DNA of 64,000 nt from Trichuris trichiura (lineage: Eukaryota > Nematoda > Enoplea > Trichinellida > Trichuridae): NCBI GenBank assembly GCA_037903355.1, contig JBAJFE010000004.1:3348001-3412000 (forward strand), written 5' to 3'. The position numbers and the translations under genes were made by a program. Below, in pieces: positions 33,871-46,661 of this stretch. How positions within the stretch are numbered: position 1 is the first letter of the stretch; every line of letters starts with the position of its first letter. The notes under the pieces were generated by a model that worked only from the letters and a program-made list of their open reading frames with translations, had not been told where the DNA came from and searched no databases.

Positions 33871-34054
33871 TAGTCTTAGCAGTAGTAACTCCTATAGCAC
33901 ATCGCGGAAGACCGATGTGGGATCGACGAATTACCATGGAAAAAGCTATACAAACTTCAGATGCGCTGAAGCACGCAATACGTTGCAAACAATCTCTTCA
34001 AGAAAATATCTTATGTCATGAAAGCAGTGTATGCTTACAAAGAATTAAATAAGC

Positions 34055-34490
34055 TCTTTAGACTAAGCATAACACGACATACAATCGACACAAAGGGGCG
34101 CAAGTAAATGAACTATGGACAAACATGATTACCCTCTGCAGTTGTTGCTCAGTATACTAAATGGATACACGATCACTGGAAAAAGTAAAAAACAAAAGAC
34201 TTGCTTACGCAAACTACTATGGTTGTAAAATATGAACAAACTTACATAGTGCAAATACACAAATGGAATCAATATGAAGCGAATCAACATACACAACAGA
34301 TGAAACCAGAAATGGATAAAACAAAAAGAACAATGAAGAAGAAAAAATTTCAGATAATGAATTAACTACGTGGCACGATGATACCATATATACACAACAA
34401 GAGACGTAGCAATAAAACAGACATAGAAAACTCCAGACACTCAACCTTAAACTGTTAAAACAGATTAAATATCCTCTTCGCACTCACTCA
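34055..34490. other. AT-rich spacer, no gene seen
   Basis: No coding signal and no partner in the window. Confidence 0.4.
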
Positions 34491-34499
34491 TTACATTCA

Positions 34500-34650
34500 T
34501 TTATTACCGCTGAAAAAGAGTCAGGGACGGTGTGAAAGCTATGGTCAATAAAAAGTTTTATACCGAAAACGGAACATATTCCGCAAGACGAAATAATCAA
34601 TCATGAAAACATACAGACCCGTATTAAGACGTTGTGTGTCGAAAATGGCC
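34500..34650 (+). mobile_element. Penelope-type terminal fragment with ORF stub
   Basis: A degraded CTGAAAAAGAG...GTGTGAAAG motif, then ACGGAACATATTCCGC and an ATG at 34603 opening M-K-T-Y-R-P-V-L-R-R. Beyond ~14 codons it no longer resembles the other stubs. The left arm is missing or eroded. Confidence 0.55.
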
Positions 34651-35114
34651 TTATTCGAACGTGGTTATCTATTACAAAATGTTTGCCGCAGCCTTACGCC
34701 AAATACTGAGCACATTGTACGCCAATCAGCTGTAGGAAGCGGCAGGAAATTTGAATCTCAAAAATTCTTGTACGCAAGGAATCCTGCTTATGAAATAGAG
34801 TCGCGAAGCTGAGATTCTATTTCCGCACGTAAAATGATCATAACAGATTTACGAACTCGCCAATGGTTGCACAGCGCAGTGGCAAACTGTTCGGTCCCAT
34901 TGACATCCCGCCGCCTGTGATGTTGGCAGCAAAAGTGACCGTAGGAACTGCAATTAGCATTGCGCATTTTAGAAGTTAGTCATTCAGCGGTCTCATCGTT
35001 TGTGTAACAGTCTCTTATCGTTGAAAGCAATACACCTGGACGGTCGCTTATGCCTATCTGCCACATGAGATGACCTACAATTCTGCTTGTTAACCGTTCC
35101 ATCATTAGTAGAAG

Positions 35115-35306
35115 ATGAACATTTTGGAGCTGCTTAAAAAGTTCAATGAACCGTGGCCACCAAAAACTTTAGGAATCGTCATAACAGCGAACTTTGAGTT
35201 TGAACTCCAGAATCGTTTGGACCGTTCCGATTTCTGTCGCACTGTGATACCAAAATTGGACTTGGTTCTAAACCTGTTGAACTCACCAGGAAAACATTAC
35301 GACTAA
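35115..35306 (+). CDS. Hypothetical 63-residue open frame
   Basis: M-N-I-L-E-L-L-K-K-F, with alternating hydrophobic residues and no recognised family. The opposite strand is also open. Could be a gene fragment or chance. Confidence 0.15.
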   Translation: MNILELLKKFNEPWPPKTLGIVITANFEFELQNRLDRSDFCRTVIPKLDLVLNLLNSPGKHYD

Positions 35307-35436
35307 TTTACTTCATTAAAAAATAAAACGCTGGCAACGTGAGCCACACATAGGTCCGAAGAGAATCCATAGTGTCTTTCCAACTGCCCATATGACCAAT
35401 ACGAGTGAGAATGATGACGCTCTTGCGTTTCTCACC

Positions 35437-35660
35437 TGACCACTTGGCATGATAAGCACTAAAGGAAAATGAAGTAGCATATCATTCTTAGAACACTTCA
35501 AAGACAGGTATTCAAGACTGTTCAGCGCTTTGGCAACTAAGAAGGTTGTTTGCTCGTAATCCTGAACAGTATTAACAAGCAAGCGACCGGTTAGTTCATA
35601 AAAACATAGATTCAAGAAGGGTCTCATCATGTTGCACAGTTTGTTTATATGTGGTAAAGT
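35437..35660 (-). CDS. Possible minus-strand exon, family not recognised
   Basis: An open stretch of ~75 residues (…L-P-H-I-N-K-L-C-N-M-M-R-P-F-L-N…) ends at a GGTCAG/GTGAG donor near 35437. Its composition looks protein-like. It could be a late exon of gene A' or a separate gene; a Penelope-type hairpin begins at its upstream edge and may have cut it. Confidence 0.3.
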
Positions 35661-35949
35661 TTCTTGTAAAACGTTTGTAGACTTTTCCAGCCGTTCTCAA
35701 CCCCTCACTCCACTGCCTCACTGACCAGGTAAGACTGTGTTCCGACGGGTCAAGATAGAACTGACAGCCGAGGTCTTTGCCAAAACTGGTCGGATGGAGC
35801 GGCTTGCAACCATAATGCCTGAGCTGACGGGCGACACATTGTGGTGAGGACGAGTCTCGACTGAGCCGAAAGTCTCGCCACTTGAACGTTTATGAAATAA
35901 ACGTTAATGTAAAGAACCGGCTAAAAATTTGCAAACGTTTTACAAGAAA
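35661..35949. mobile_element. Penelope-type hairpin insertion
   Basis: TTCTTGTAAAACGTTTGTAG at the left is inverted as CAAACGTTTTACAAGAA at the right. Between them is the GAC/GGT-rich block seen at 13790 and 50040, and a diverged motif (GTGAGGACGAG...GCCGAAAG, 35843-35871). GTGG before and CCAC after the motif can pair. Target duplication not resolved. Confidence 0.6.
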
Positions 35950-36188
35950 CGCTTATTAAATGAACGCGTTATGAAGAAGGAAAAGATGTATGCCGTATAG
36001 TTGTTTTAACGTATTTTAAAGGCTTATCAATAGTCTGTGGAAGAGTGTCCTTTTGAATCATACGCCCGTACATTATGACTAACCTAAGATGATGTTCATA
36101 AATGAAATCGCTTTGACTTTCCAAGATGGAATGCCTTTTCTCAAAATGTTTCAGAGAAAATGGGCGGGCAATGAGAAAAATGACTTAC

Positions 36189-37564
36189 TTTCACAGCGTT
36201 TTCCAACAGTGTTTGTCTTGCACTGGCATTCATAACCCAATGGAGAGTCATTCACCAAACACGTACCATTGTTAAAGCAAGAGTCTGCTGTGCAATATGC
36301 CTTTTCTGAAAATGGAAAGGGGATCAGCACATGGAACAGATTTACAATTAAAGTTTTTGGAAATGCTGCGTCACAGTCCAGTACGTTCCTTTCTTAAACC
36401 AACTCTAAAGAATTAACTGTAAATTTCTCCCTGACTTGTTTTTATTGAGATTTTACGCAAATCGTATGCATACTACTCGGATGGCAGATAGATCTTAGGT
36501 AGTATTTTTTCAATGCAGTGTTTCGCTTTGGTAAAGGAGCCATGGCATGAAAATGCTTTCTTTTTCTTTTAGTCTTGGAGGGGAAGCTGTCCTAGACGTT
36601 TTCGCTTGAACTATCACATTGCTTTTTTCACCGCAAGAACAGTTACGGGAATTATTAACGTTATTCACTTTTTGACCAATCAAATGAAAGGAACTGACTG
36701 CAGTAAACTCTGATCATTTTGTGGTGATGACTAGTAGAGAATTTTGACGCAACGGACAAACTTTTCGTACTCATAAAAGCATCATGCAAATAACGTGACT
36801 GAAAGATACTTTGTTTGCAGTCGAAGCCTTCATAACCTTCCGGACAGACGCAAATGAATCCTTTGTTCTTCAAGTCATTAATGCAATGTGCGTCTCGTCT
36901 GCAAGGCGACGACATACACGGATCCACTTCTATAATGAATGATTATATCTCGTTAAATTTGTTCTCCCTTCTATTACAGTCAAGCTGCTCTCTTATTTCA
37001 TTAAGTACAAGTTAACAAAACCAAACAAAAAATAAACGAAGTATTGCGTGAGCTACTTAGTTAGTACAAAACGCTTCTTCGTACGAAAGGGTAAAATGCA
37101 AGCAGTCTAGAAAGTCTCTTATCTGGTCGCCCATTATCTGAATGTCTTATTAGCCAGATCAGTCGGGCGGTCAACGTTCGTAGGATGGTTCGCATACCAT
37201 ACCGTCTATGACTGGTAAAAGGATAAGTGAGCCCAGAAATGGTGACAGATGAAGGAAACATTGGAATCGTAGAAACATTGTGGAAAAGAATCGAGTCGTT
37301 CCAAAACTCCATATACCAACAATCAAACTTTATCTCAGATAAAGCTAAAATGAAATTCCACCGCTTCTTGCAGATGATCCACTATTTTGATGACAGCAGT
37401 TTCAGTGAGTCCGAATAATAGACGCTCTAATGTACACATACAATTCTTCTTACCAATCTCACAGTGAGGACCGTAATGATCTTCGTCGCATTTGCAATAC
37501 GGCACTCCATTGTTTAGTCTGCAAGTGCCTCCAACGCAATCCAAACGGGCACACTTGTTTTTAC
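36189..37564 (-). CDS. EGF gene A', three 3' EGF exons
   Basis: Coding order: 37454-37564 (111 bp), 36810-36929 (120 bp), 36189-36305 (117 bp), all multiples of three with GT-AG borders in phase 1. They encode C-V-G-G-T-C...C-K-C...G-P-H-C, C-x4-C-R-R-D-A-H-C...C-V-C-P-E-G-Y-E-G-F-D-C and C-F-N-N-G-T-C...C-Q-C...K-R-C. They continue gene A' beyond the seven EGF exons at 39034-40604; the matching exons of A lie left of the window. No transmembrane exon was firmly identified downstream. Confidence 0.75.
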
Positions 37565-37734
37565 CTAAACAGTATATTATAATTAAATACTAACATTCTA
37601 CCGCAGCTTCTAGAAGCACTGAGGCGTTCATAGCTCCCAGCATAGAACACTCATTTAGGTCACACATTACAGATCTATCGAATCTGTAGATCATACTATC
37701 AAAATCAACAGAATTAGTAAACCACAAATGTCTA

Positions 37735-37845
37735 AGCTGTTTCTTTCATGCATTGCGTGTCCGTCACAACGAGACATGCAATCCGTGAAAGAAACAGCTC
37801 AACATGAAACTCTGCAGTGCTGTACCAAGAAGTTACATTTACAAT
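37735..37845 (+). mobile_element. Minimal Penelope-type hairpin (111 bp)
   Basis: Inverted arms CTGTTTCTTTCATGCATTG and CAATCCGTGAAAGAAACAG, then an ATG at 37804 with stub M-K-L-C-S-A-V-P-R-S-Y-I-Y. Flanked by ACCACAAATGTCTA (37721-37734) and ACCACAGATGTCTA (37846-37859). It ends at the same ORF position as 14759-15035. Sits in an intron of A'. Confidence 0.8.
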
Positions 37846-38066
37846 ACCACAGATGTCTAGTAACATCCACTAGGAAAATCCAAACGTCTATCAATAGAAA
37901 TATTTTGGTGTTCTCGACTTAATCCGTCGAAATGATCATTCAATATGCTGGTAACGTTCCACTCGCTCAAGCATGCATTAGGCGCACTTGGCAACGTATT
38001 ACACACTTTACTGCCGAAATTGAGAGTGAATCAAAAACATAGGCGCGTGTTCACTCGTCACCGCGG

Positions 38067-38193
38067 TATAAAAGCTTAACAAAGGATAACAACTGAATTT
38101 TTCAGCAATTCAGAGAAAGTGTCAACAGTTGCAAGGTTGCGTTGAACAGCGAGTGTCTAGCGTTTGGACAGTCAATAAAAGCGTTTAAATAAA
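38067..38193 (+). promoter_or_regulatory. LTR-like core: TATA box followed by two AATAAA signals
   Basis: TATAAAAG at 38067-38074, then AATAAA at 38174 and 38188. The ~110-bp spacing fits the U3/R part of an LTR better than a gene promoter. LTR ends and target duplication were not found. Confidence 0.35.
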
Positions 38194-38334
38194 GTGCTTT
38201 AAGTTATAAAGCCAATAACAGAATTGAGCTTCCGTTTACAAGATTTCTGCACCTATGTGTGCCCGTAAGGTGCCCTGCCATCGGACGGATGAGCAGATTG
38301 TTATCCACAATTACTGAAGAATTTATAGCTTACG

Positions 38335-38363
38335 TTTCGGAAGTGCTTTTGTCTCGTCGTCAG
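38335..38363 (-). ncRNA. Hammerhead-like motif (candidate), Penelope remnant
   Basis: Minus strand CTGACGACGAG...CTTCCGAAA. The stem is partly eroded. Neighbouring GGACGGATGAGCAG matches DNA beside the other hairpins (27455 and 63470, GGATGAGC). Confidence 0.25.
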
Positions 38364-39033
38364 TGCCGAACGAGAGCTCAACTTTTCTCTAACAATCTGA
38401 TCATTGAAATGTCCGTAGGTAAGTAACATGATCACTACTAGACACAGAAGAAGGAGACCAACAAAACTCTGAACAGAAGCATAAATACGAAATCAGCAAA
38501 CTTGTTAGAAAATGCTGTATCTGAGATGTTTGGGCAATTATGATGTAGACATTTCGAGATTGGTCTCGCGATTCTGCATCCGCTATGGGATACGCTATGA
38601 CGGTGCAGTTCATGCTTGTCATTGCTAGTTGGTTCTATCAGTTTGATGGATTTCAGCCCCCTTTTCGATTTTACAAAACTGCAAGTTTCTTCGGGAGAAC
38701 TTTAATCTGCTGTTCAATTGGTGCAGTCTAAATACAATTGTGCTCATTGACGCATTAGTTGCTCCTCAAGTGGCGTACTCACGCTCTAAAAAACTATTAC
38801 AACTTCTCATTGTTGAGTTTCAGTCTTACAACAATTTCTTCGGATAAAAAAATTTGCATTCCAGTATTAATTACTAAGTGTCATTTATTTACTTTTTAGT
38901 TTTGCAATAGGCTGAGCGAATGCAACAGACCATCTCAGTTGCGATTCAAGGTTAACAGTTCCGCCAGAAATAAACCAGATGTCACAAAACTTTAAATCAT
39001 TGCATTCACCACTTATTTATAAATGCGGCTTAC

Positions 39034-40604
39034 TTTTAGCGCAGTTCTCTCCTTCCATTCTGCGTTGACAGATACACTTGTAGCCACCAACCAAATCAAC
39101 GCACCACCCATTTACGCATGGATTGCTCTCACAATCATTTTGATCTGAAATTAAAATTAATTTCACATAAAGAATCAGAAAACAAAATCTTATCTTAATC
39201 ATCAAACTCCTCGTGTGTGGGATTACTTTTATCACCAGAAAATTTTAATTTTTTTTGAAGAGATGGCACCTGCCTAAGAGCGGTCATATGCAGCCCGACA
39301 GCTACGAAAAGTCATTAAAAGTTTTGTATTCTCAACGGGACCTATTCCGTGTGAAAAACCAATTCAGACTCAAAAACCTATGCTTCCTTACCAAAACGTT
39401 TTATTTTCAAAAACAGACGTAACCTGCGTATAAATAGTTCTAAACGTACACTTTTCGTCCCGCTGTCAGTATTCTATTACCAGCATGCTTTTTACAATGC
39501 CTTACACTTTATACGGTTTGACATTTTACGTCCTCATATTACAGTAGCAGTTTTTTGTGGTCGTCTGACCTACCTATTTCACAGTTTTTACCAGTAAATC
39601 CAGCAGCGCAGCTGCAAGTGAAATTCATTAGAGAATCAATTATGCAAGCACCACCGTTAATGCATGTGCCTTCCTTCTTGCACATATTGACAGCTATCAG
39701 AAAATGGGAAATAACACAAATGACATTATCACTAACTTACTTTCATTGCATTTGAAACCCGTCCATTGTCCATAGCATTGACAGAGAGCATTTTTCCCTT
39801 TTCCTGTACAGAACCCATGAACGCATTTTACAGACTTGCAGGCGTCTATCTCTATAACGTAAGTGAAACTATACATGCGAAGAAAGGTCGTACTAGAGCG
39901 AATAGGAAATGGAGAAATCACAATGTCCATATAAAGTCTTTTAACGAGCTTAGAGCGCCTAATAGATAACCTACCAGTCTCACAAGTTTGGCCAGTAAAG
40001 TATGCAGGGCACTTGCATTTGAAGCTGCCTTCTGTATTAGCGCACTCCGCCTGATTTTGGCATGGATTAGAGGTGCATTCGTCTATGTCTGAATTAAGAG
40101 TTTATCAAAATTCCATTTGATTTTGTCTCTGGAACCTCTCTCGCAGTTATGACCACTCCATCCTTGGGGACACCGGCAAAAATAGCTGCCATATGTTTCT
40201 ACGCACGAACCTCCGTGACGGCATGGATTGGCCTTACATTCTTCAATGTCTGAAAGTAGACTGTGTTTTTACTATAGTCTGAAACAGCAAATAACGATTT
40301 GCCGTCTGTGCAATGTGCTCCGGTGAATCCAGACTTGCAGATACACTTGTAACTTCCTGGAATATTCTCACACCGATCCGTCATTCTACCGCATATTTGT
40401 AATCCCTCATTGCATTCATCAATATCTGTAAGTGTTTCAAAAGGCTCACTATAATGAATGTTGCCTCACCTTCATCGCAATATAATCCACGCCAACCGTG
40501 ATGACATATGCACTTGTATGAACCGAAAGTATTTTCGCACTTGCTGTGTGCGCTGCAGTTGTTTATACCATTTTCGTAATTGACATAATTCCACCAAGTC
40601 CATG
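39034..40604 (-). CDS. EGF gene A', seven EGF exons
   Basis: Coding order 40470-40604, 40303-40425, 40136-40249, 39975-40088, 39741-39851, 39574-39693, 39034-39144; sizes identical to gene A (135, 123, 114, 114, 111, 120, 111). Reading frames and cysteines are intact, and the same GC donor follows the 123-bp exon. Preceded by the first exon at 43715-44606 and followed by three EGF exons at 36189-37564, so the visible gene spans 36.2-44.6 kb on the minus strand. Likely an intact secreted or surface EGF protein with at least ten EGF units. Confidence 0.82.
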
Positions 40605-41074
40605 CTGAAAATAGAGACGTGACGATGCAGTTAACCGGTAATGGCAGAACTTACAACTCCCGTTTCGCTTGGCATAATAGGCTCTCATTTTGCTTCTGCG
40701 TGCGCATTCATCCAGATCTGCTCAAGTGTAAAGACATTTTGAAGTGTTTCAGTATATTTATTGCCTCTATCTGCGTAAAAGGTGTACGCCTAGTAGCGGT
40801 ACAAGATAGGGAAGAACTGTACTAAATGTTTTACATGGTGAAAATTTTTGTTTTGATAATACTACAACTTTCTTCTTTTCCTTGACTGGTGAAGTTGCTT
40901 CAAGTGAGTAAAAATAACAGGGCGCTCTAAATGTCATTTTTTTAAATAAACTTCAACGCGAGCAGAAATGGGAATTCCTTTCTCGCAATTTATTAATTTG
41001 ATAGTGGCAGAAGAGTACGACCACCGCCTCAGAAGGTTCACTAAGTGATGGTGCGACAGAAATATCTCAAAAGA

Positions 41075-43420
41075 CAGGGGTGGAAAACGTCTCGCCCTCA
41101 GGCTGGATACGTTCCGCGAGACCATTTTCTGCCAACGCGCAGAGGCAACTGCACATGGATGCGAGATTCAGTGAAATGTGATTGTGGGTAGTTATTTTGC
41201 ATAATGCGATTAACGTATTATATGTGAATTCTAATAATAACATAAATCTTGCGCAACAAGCAGGGAGCGTCAGCCTGCCTCGGAAGACTGCGTTGCTGAC
41301 AGCTCTCTGTCGACGAACCGACATTGTTAGTCCTTGGTGACAACCAGTAGGTGACAGTATAGTGTGTCTGCGCGCGTCGGTAATGTGCACCATTGCCTCG
41401 TTCCAGATAACCACTGCCTAGCTTGCTAGAGCACTTTCGCTTTTTTTGCTCTCAGTAGTCACTGGCATCGTTCTCATCGGTACATGTCAGCCGTCTGTCC
41501 TTTACGTCGTCGAAGTACAAAACGGTTGTTTCGTCCTCCGTAGTTGCGATTATATTCTTGACAACCGGGTTGGAGAATTGTCTCAAAATTAGTGGACCTG
41601 AAAGGCAAGCCAGTGTCCCTTGTTTGTGGCGACACGATAACTGTTTTGAGAAAAGCTGATCTGGAAAGGCATTGCAGCTCAAAAGATGGAAAAGAGCGCG
41701 AATAAATGGCCAAAAGCGTCTAGATAGAATCAGTGCGCTTCAACGGAATATGGGTTCGCAAAAGCCGCTTTCACCAGGCCACACTGCGACCCGTACAGCG
41801 TTCGTCAAACGACTTATACACAGTGAGCAAAATTATCGCGAAGATACTGAGCCCCCATGCAGAGGGTGACTTTCTAAAAGAGTGCATGGTGGCAGCTACG
41901 AAGTTATTAGCGCCAGCCAGTGGAAAGCTTTTTGAAATTGTCAGCTTATGTCGAAGAACTGTTTCAGATCAGATCACTGACTTAGCAGAAGAACATTGAA
42001 AAAACAGTGAAGAATTCTGCAGGTAACTTTGAACTTTTTCCATGGCATATGACGAGACTACGGGCCTAACAAATACCGCTCAATTGGCCGTTTTTTTTGC
42101 GGAATAACTGCAGAGTTCCGAACGCGAGAAACACTGTTATCACTGGAAGCCGTGGATACCAGTACAAGAGATGAGGACCTATTTGAGACACTCGTTTTAT
42201 CAATGGAACGATTCCGGCTACAATCTGAAAAATTAAGTGGTCTTACTACGATCGGCGCTCCAGCTATGGTTGGCTGGCAAAAAAGGCTAGTTACGTTTGC
42301 TAAGGATGAAATGAATCATCTCCGTCTTGACCCGAACAATATGGTAGTATGCCATGGTAACATACGTCAACAGAGTCTGTGTGCACGGTCGCTGCGTTTC
42401 AACAATGTGATGTCAGTAGTCGTGTCGTGCGCAAACTGTATGAAGAGCAGACCTGTTTAAAGACTTTTTGAATGAACCCTCCGCTGAATATGGGAAGCTC
42501 GTTTATAGTTGCCAAGTTTGCTGACTGAGTCGCGGGAACATGCTAATGAGGTTTCACCAACTGAGCGATAACGTTAAGCAGTTCATGGAAGCCAAAGGCA
42601 AACCCAGTCAGAGAACTAAGTGGCAAAACGTGGCTACGTGACCTGTCTTTCATGATAGACATTGTCAAGTACCTGTCGGAACTGAATATCAAGTTGCAGG
42701 GTCCGAACCAGCTTCTCAGCTCACTGGATTCAAACGTGAAATCATTTGTAGGTAAATTAACGCTGTGGAAAGTGCAACTTCAAAAAGGCAACGCGGCACA
42801 TTTCCCTACACGCCAGGGACAGCAGCTATCTACGACGTCAGAGTATGCCGGTGAATGTGCGAAACTACTTGAGGCGTTTAGGAAATATTGAACGATGCGA
42901 AACGCAGACAGATGCAACTGAATGTCTTCACCGTTCCATTCATTGTAGAACCAGCTGATGTACCTGACGAACTGCAGCACGAAATCATTCAGCTGCAAAG
43001 CGATGATGAGCTCAAAGCTACATACAACAACTTCCCCTGCTTGAGTTCTATAAGGGTTACATAAGCAACGATCGAATTCCCGCTTTGAGGAGATACGCTC
43101 TGAAATACGCATCAGTGTTCGGAACAACCTACTGCTGCGAGCAGTTTTTTTCAAAACTTACCATCACAAAGAGTCGTCTGCGCACCAGACTCACGGACAC
43201 AAATCTGGTGAACCAGGTGCGAGTAGCAACGTCATCAGAAGGAGCTAACATCGCATGCCTAACCAGAGAAAAACAGTTCTAAGCATCCCATTAGGGGTGA
43301 CTTAATAAACATACGTGGAAATAAAGCAGGCAGTTTTTCGTTTTAGTATTCTGTACCGCCGGCGAACGGCCTTATAAACGTGTAAACTGCCAGCAGCACC
43401 AAAAAGGTTTTTCGGCCGTG
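41075..43420 (+). mobile_element. hAT element relic 1, copy 2, with transposase fragments
   Basis: Left end CAGGGGTGGAAAACGTC; right end eroded. The plus-strand transposase pieces (41565-43281) include V-S-L-V-C-G-D-T near 41610, a clean 41733-41999 stretch ending T-D-L-A-E-E-H, the G-A-P-A-M-V-G box near 42260 and the C-terminal C-C-E-Q-F-F-S-K-L at about 43135, where copy 1 has lost Q. Interrupted by stops and frame changes. Lies in intron 1 of A'. Confidence 0.7.
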
Positions 43421-43714
43421 TCATAGGTTACTTATCTTCCAAATGTTAGTTGTAAGACCAAGCTTCAGAAAATACCCCACTCAGTTTTGTGAAATTTACA
43501 TGCTGATATGATTGCCAAGTGGATGAGTGTATTAAGGATTAAATGCTTTCAAATTAAAGTTATTTCTTGTTTTCACTAGAAAACGTGTTACGGTAACGTG
43601 AAAAGATTTAGCCCCGGCGAAAGAGTGCAATGACATAAGCAGTGAAGGCGCATGATTTCACAAAAGATTCAAAAGAAAAAATGCACAATTTGAACAAACT
43701 TTTAGGTACATTAC

Positions 43715-44606
43715 CAATGTGGCAATGATAACCTGCAAACCCGGGCCTGCATGTTTTGCAACCATAATCTTCGTCTCCGTGTGATTCCGGCCTGGGTGGG
43801 ACTTCTAACTTCTCAGCGCAAAATTTCATGTAATTTGTATATGAACAGAAGGAAAGGTAATGCGTAGCTTCGTCATGCCTTTCGTTAGTGTACAATGCTA
43901 CCAACTTTTCCAAGTCTTTGCTCTCATGCACATAATACAGCTTGTCATTAGCTAACAGTACAACTATCTTTTCACGTGATACCAGATGTACTCTAGCAGA
44001 TCTTTCCAAATCTGTAAAATTATAATACAACGCCAAATCAGGCTTCACCACAACTCCATTGTCAACAGTGTGGGTCATCACTGATACATTCGCACTTTCA
44101 ATTAGTTTGTAGGCGACGTTGTACAGCTTTCCTTTTTGCGTAGAGTTTATTCCCACAATGACGTATCCATTTATCACCCATTCCCTTGTAGGGCGTTCTG
44201 TGCGTTTCAAGTTTGGTCTCACCACATTGAATAACCGTCCAGTTGTATTTCTGTTCGTCATGCTTTTAGTTTGAGACCAGATGTGTTCAAGAGCTTTATC
44301 GCTTGAACATAATGTCTTCATTCCCACAGGCCATAGGAACCCAATTGTACGTCCCTCAGGAGTGATAGCGGTGCATAATTTCAGTGGAGCAAAGTGTTCT
44401 CCATATGACATTATCTTCGGTATCGCAGTCATAATAGCCATAGGATAGTCAAGCCTATGCTCGTTGCGCCAAAAGTGGTAAATACAGTCTGTTTTATCGT
44501 AGTCGAGCAGTTCAGGATAGGCATGACACCAAAGAACAGCAGTGCTCAGAGTGAACGTAGTTATCCAGTATGTGCAGAACATAGCAACCTGAAGGAGCTG
44601 TAGCAT
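43715..44606 (-). CDS. EGF gene A', first coding exon
   Basis: 892 bp, ATG at 44604-44606, same architecture as 4999-5890: signal peptide, glycosylated unknown ectodomain, half EGF unit at the donor. Changes from gene A are concentrated in residues 60-68 and around residues 241-252. No stop or frameshift. Secreted or surface-anchored role inferred from the signal peptide and EGF units. Confidence 0.8.
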
Positions 44607-46661
44607 TAATAAAGATATCCAGCTGCCAGTGGTTTGGAAATGAATGATCGAAGAATGATGTTAAATCTAATGAGCAGGAGAATCTCGAGGTATGCAAACT
44701 AGAATATGATCGATCCTTTGAAAGAAATTGTTGCGGCCATTTACGTTGAGATTTTGGAAGCCAGAATTAGATGAGCAAAAGTGAGCGCCCAGAAATAAGC
44801 TACCCAGGTAGCATTAGTGGATTTCATGCCTTGGCGCATTGAACTGGAGAAGAATAGATAAACTGATTACAGACTGTAAAACAGTAAGCAATGATTTTAA
44901 GGATCCTATATGAATGGTAATGTTGGGAATTAACACGGCGCAAAGCAAATTAAATTAGAAAAATGAGCATTCGCGGATGTTTTATTTCGGCAGCCCTGTG
45001 CATGAAGAAACTTTAATGCTGAGAACTACTGGACGCTGAAGCGGGAAAGCTCATCTATGAGTTTATAAAAACAGTGACCACTATAAAATAACCCGTATTT
45101 GACGAGGCCGCATCATTTCGTTGCGCAGAACTATGTGCTCAAGGCCAATTTATGGATGGACAAATTCGAACCCTTTTCAGTGTGTACGAAACGAAAAATT
45201 GCAACTTGAATTCCTTAATAACTGGCCACATGCTGTTCTTTGAACTGCAGTCGCGGTATAATTTTCGTTTTGAAGGATTAAAGAGGTAATAAAAAAAATA
45301 TTAGAGGAAAAACGTATTTGAAAAGGGTTGCACTTCCATTATCATTATACGCAGGACTATAGGCAACGTCGTATGGTCTGATAAATTAGAGATCCTTTAT
45401 TAACCCAACCTGAAAACGTGTCATTGAGCTATTGGTTTGCTTTAACGGAAGTCAAAGCTGACCAAAGATGTTATGGGACGGGAAGTAATGGCATTACTGA
45501 GCGGTAAAAATTGTTTCCCTTTGACGCACATCGTGCTTGCATATTCCACCTACTGAATGTTCATACGAATTTCTATTCGCAGTTTTTTGGGTTTCTGAAA
45601 TTAAGCGGAAGGTTTGTCCTACCAAAGGAGTAATGATGATTTGGTAGGCAAATTGAACTGAAACATTGTGGTTAAGCACTACACTTTTTCTGACAAGTAG
45701 CAATCCACGCATCTGTAGCGTCAACGTTCCATATGCCTTTACAACGCCTAAGGACAGCCTTCGCAAAGGCCCAACGACGTTGAGTTTGCAAGCTCACCGT
45801 GAAGGCCATAAGAAAGCTCGACTGTTCAAGAAGACGTTTATGGAAACATTCGTCGCCAGAGATATACTACCTTTGATAGAGATTGTTGAATGGTAATTTT
45901 CTACAGAAGAGATTTAAATGCTAGTATTAGAGTGTCTTATTAGTGAGTAACCCTTCTGAACAAGTGCGCGTCAGTTGTGTGAACACTTGTAACTATTACA
46001 TAGTCGTTCAGTGGCTGTGCTTTTCGGAAAAATCAAATCCCTTCTTTTTGGTTTGATTTGATATCCGAGCTAAAGATTGATAGTGGGCGTTTTCCTGAAC
46101 CTTCTCGTGGGTCACACATTTGAAAAACTGCTTTAAAACAAGTACTAACGCGATAGAATTCTTTCATCTGCCAATGTCTCTTCCCTACACGTTCTCCAGG
46201 CAAAGGTAATACATGAACACGTTGCAGGCGCGTGAATGATGTCACCGTTTTAAAGGCTGAGCAGACAAACGCAAGAATGCGAGACTACGAATCAAGAGCG
46301 CAAATTATACGTACATATATTCGATCGCTTATTAATGGATAAATGTGAAATGGAGCACTACGCTTCATGATACATGCACTTACGTTGTATGCTTAGCAAG
46401 TCGTATAATGCCTCTTCAGTTGAATATGTAAAACTCTGCTGCGATTCGTCACGTGCTGTTTCAACCAGAAGACGATAACACCAGTGAAACAACTATGGCG
46501 TGAGTATGATTTAAGTAAGGAGCACATTTTAAATAAAAGAGATGAAGCTTTAAATCATGAAAGGATGTTCATGAAAATCAAACTGAGTTTACATTTGTGC
46601 GACCTTCCCTTGTTCAGTATACTTGAGCATGTGCCTCTGCAAGGACGGTTAAACTGTACAG
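44607..46661. other. Upstream region of gene A', no gene seen
   Basis: Partner of 5891-7941. No conserved open frame or promoter element I can support. Confidence 0.5.
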
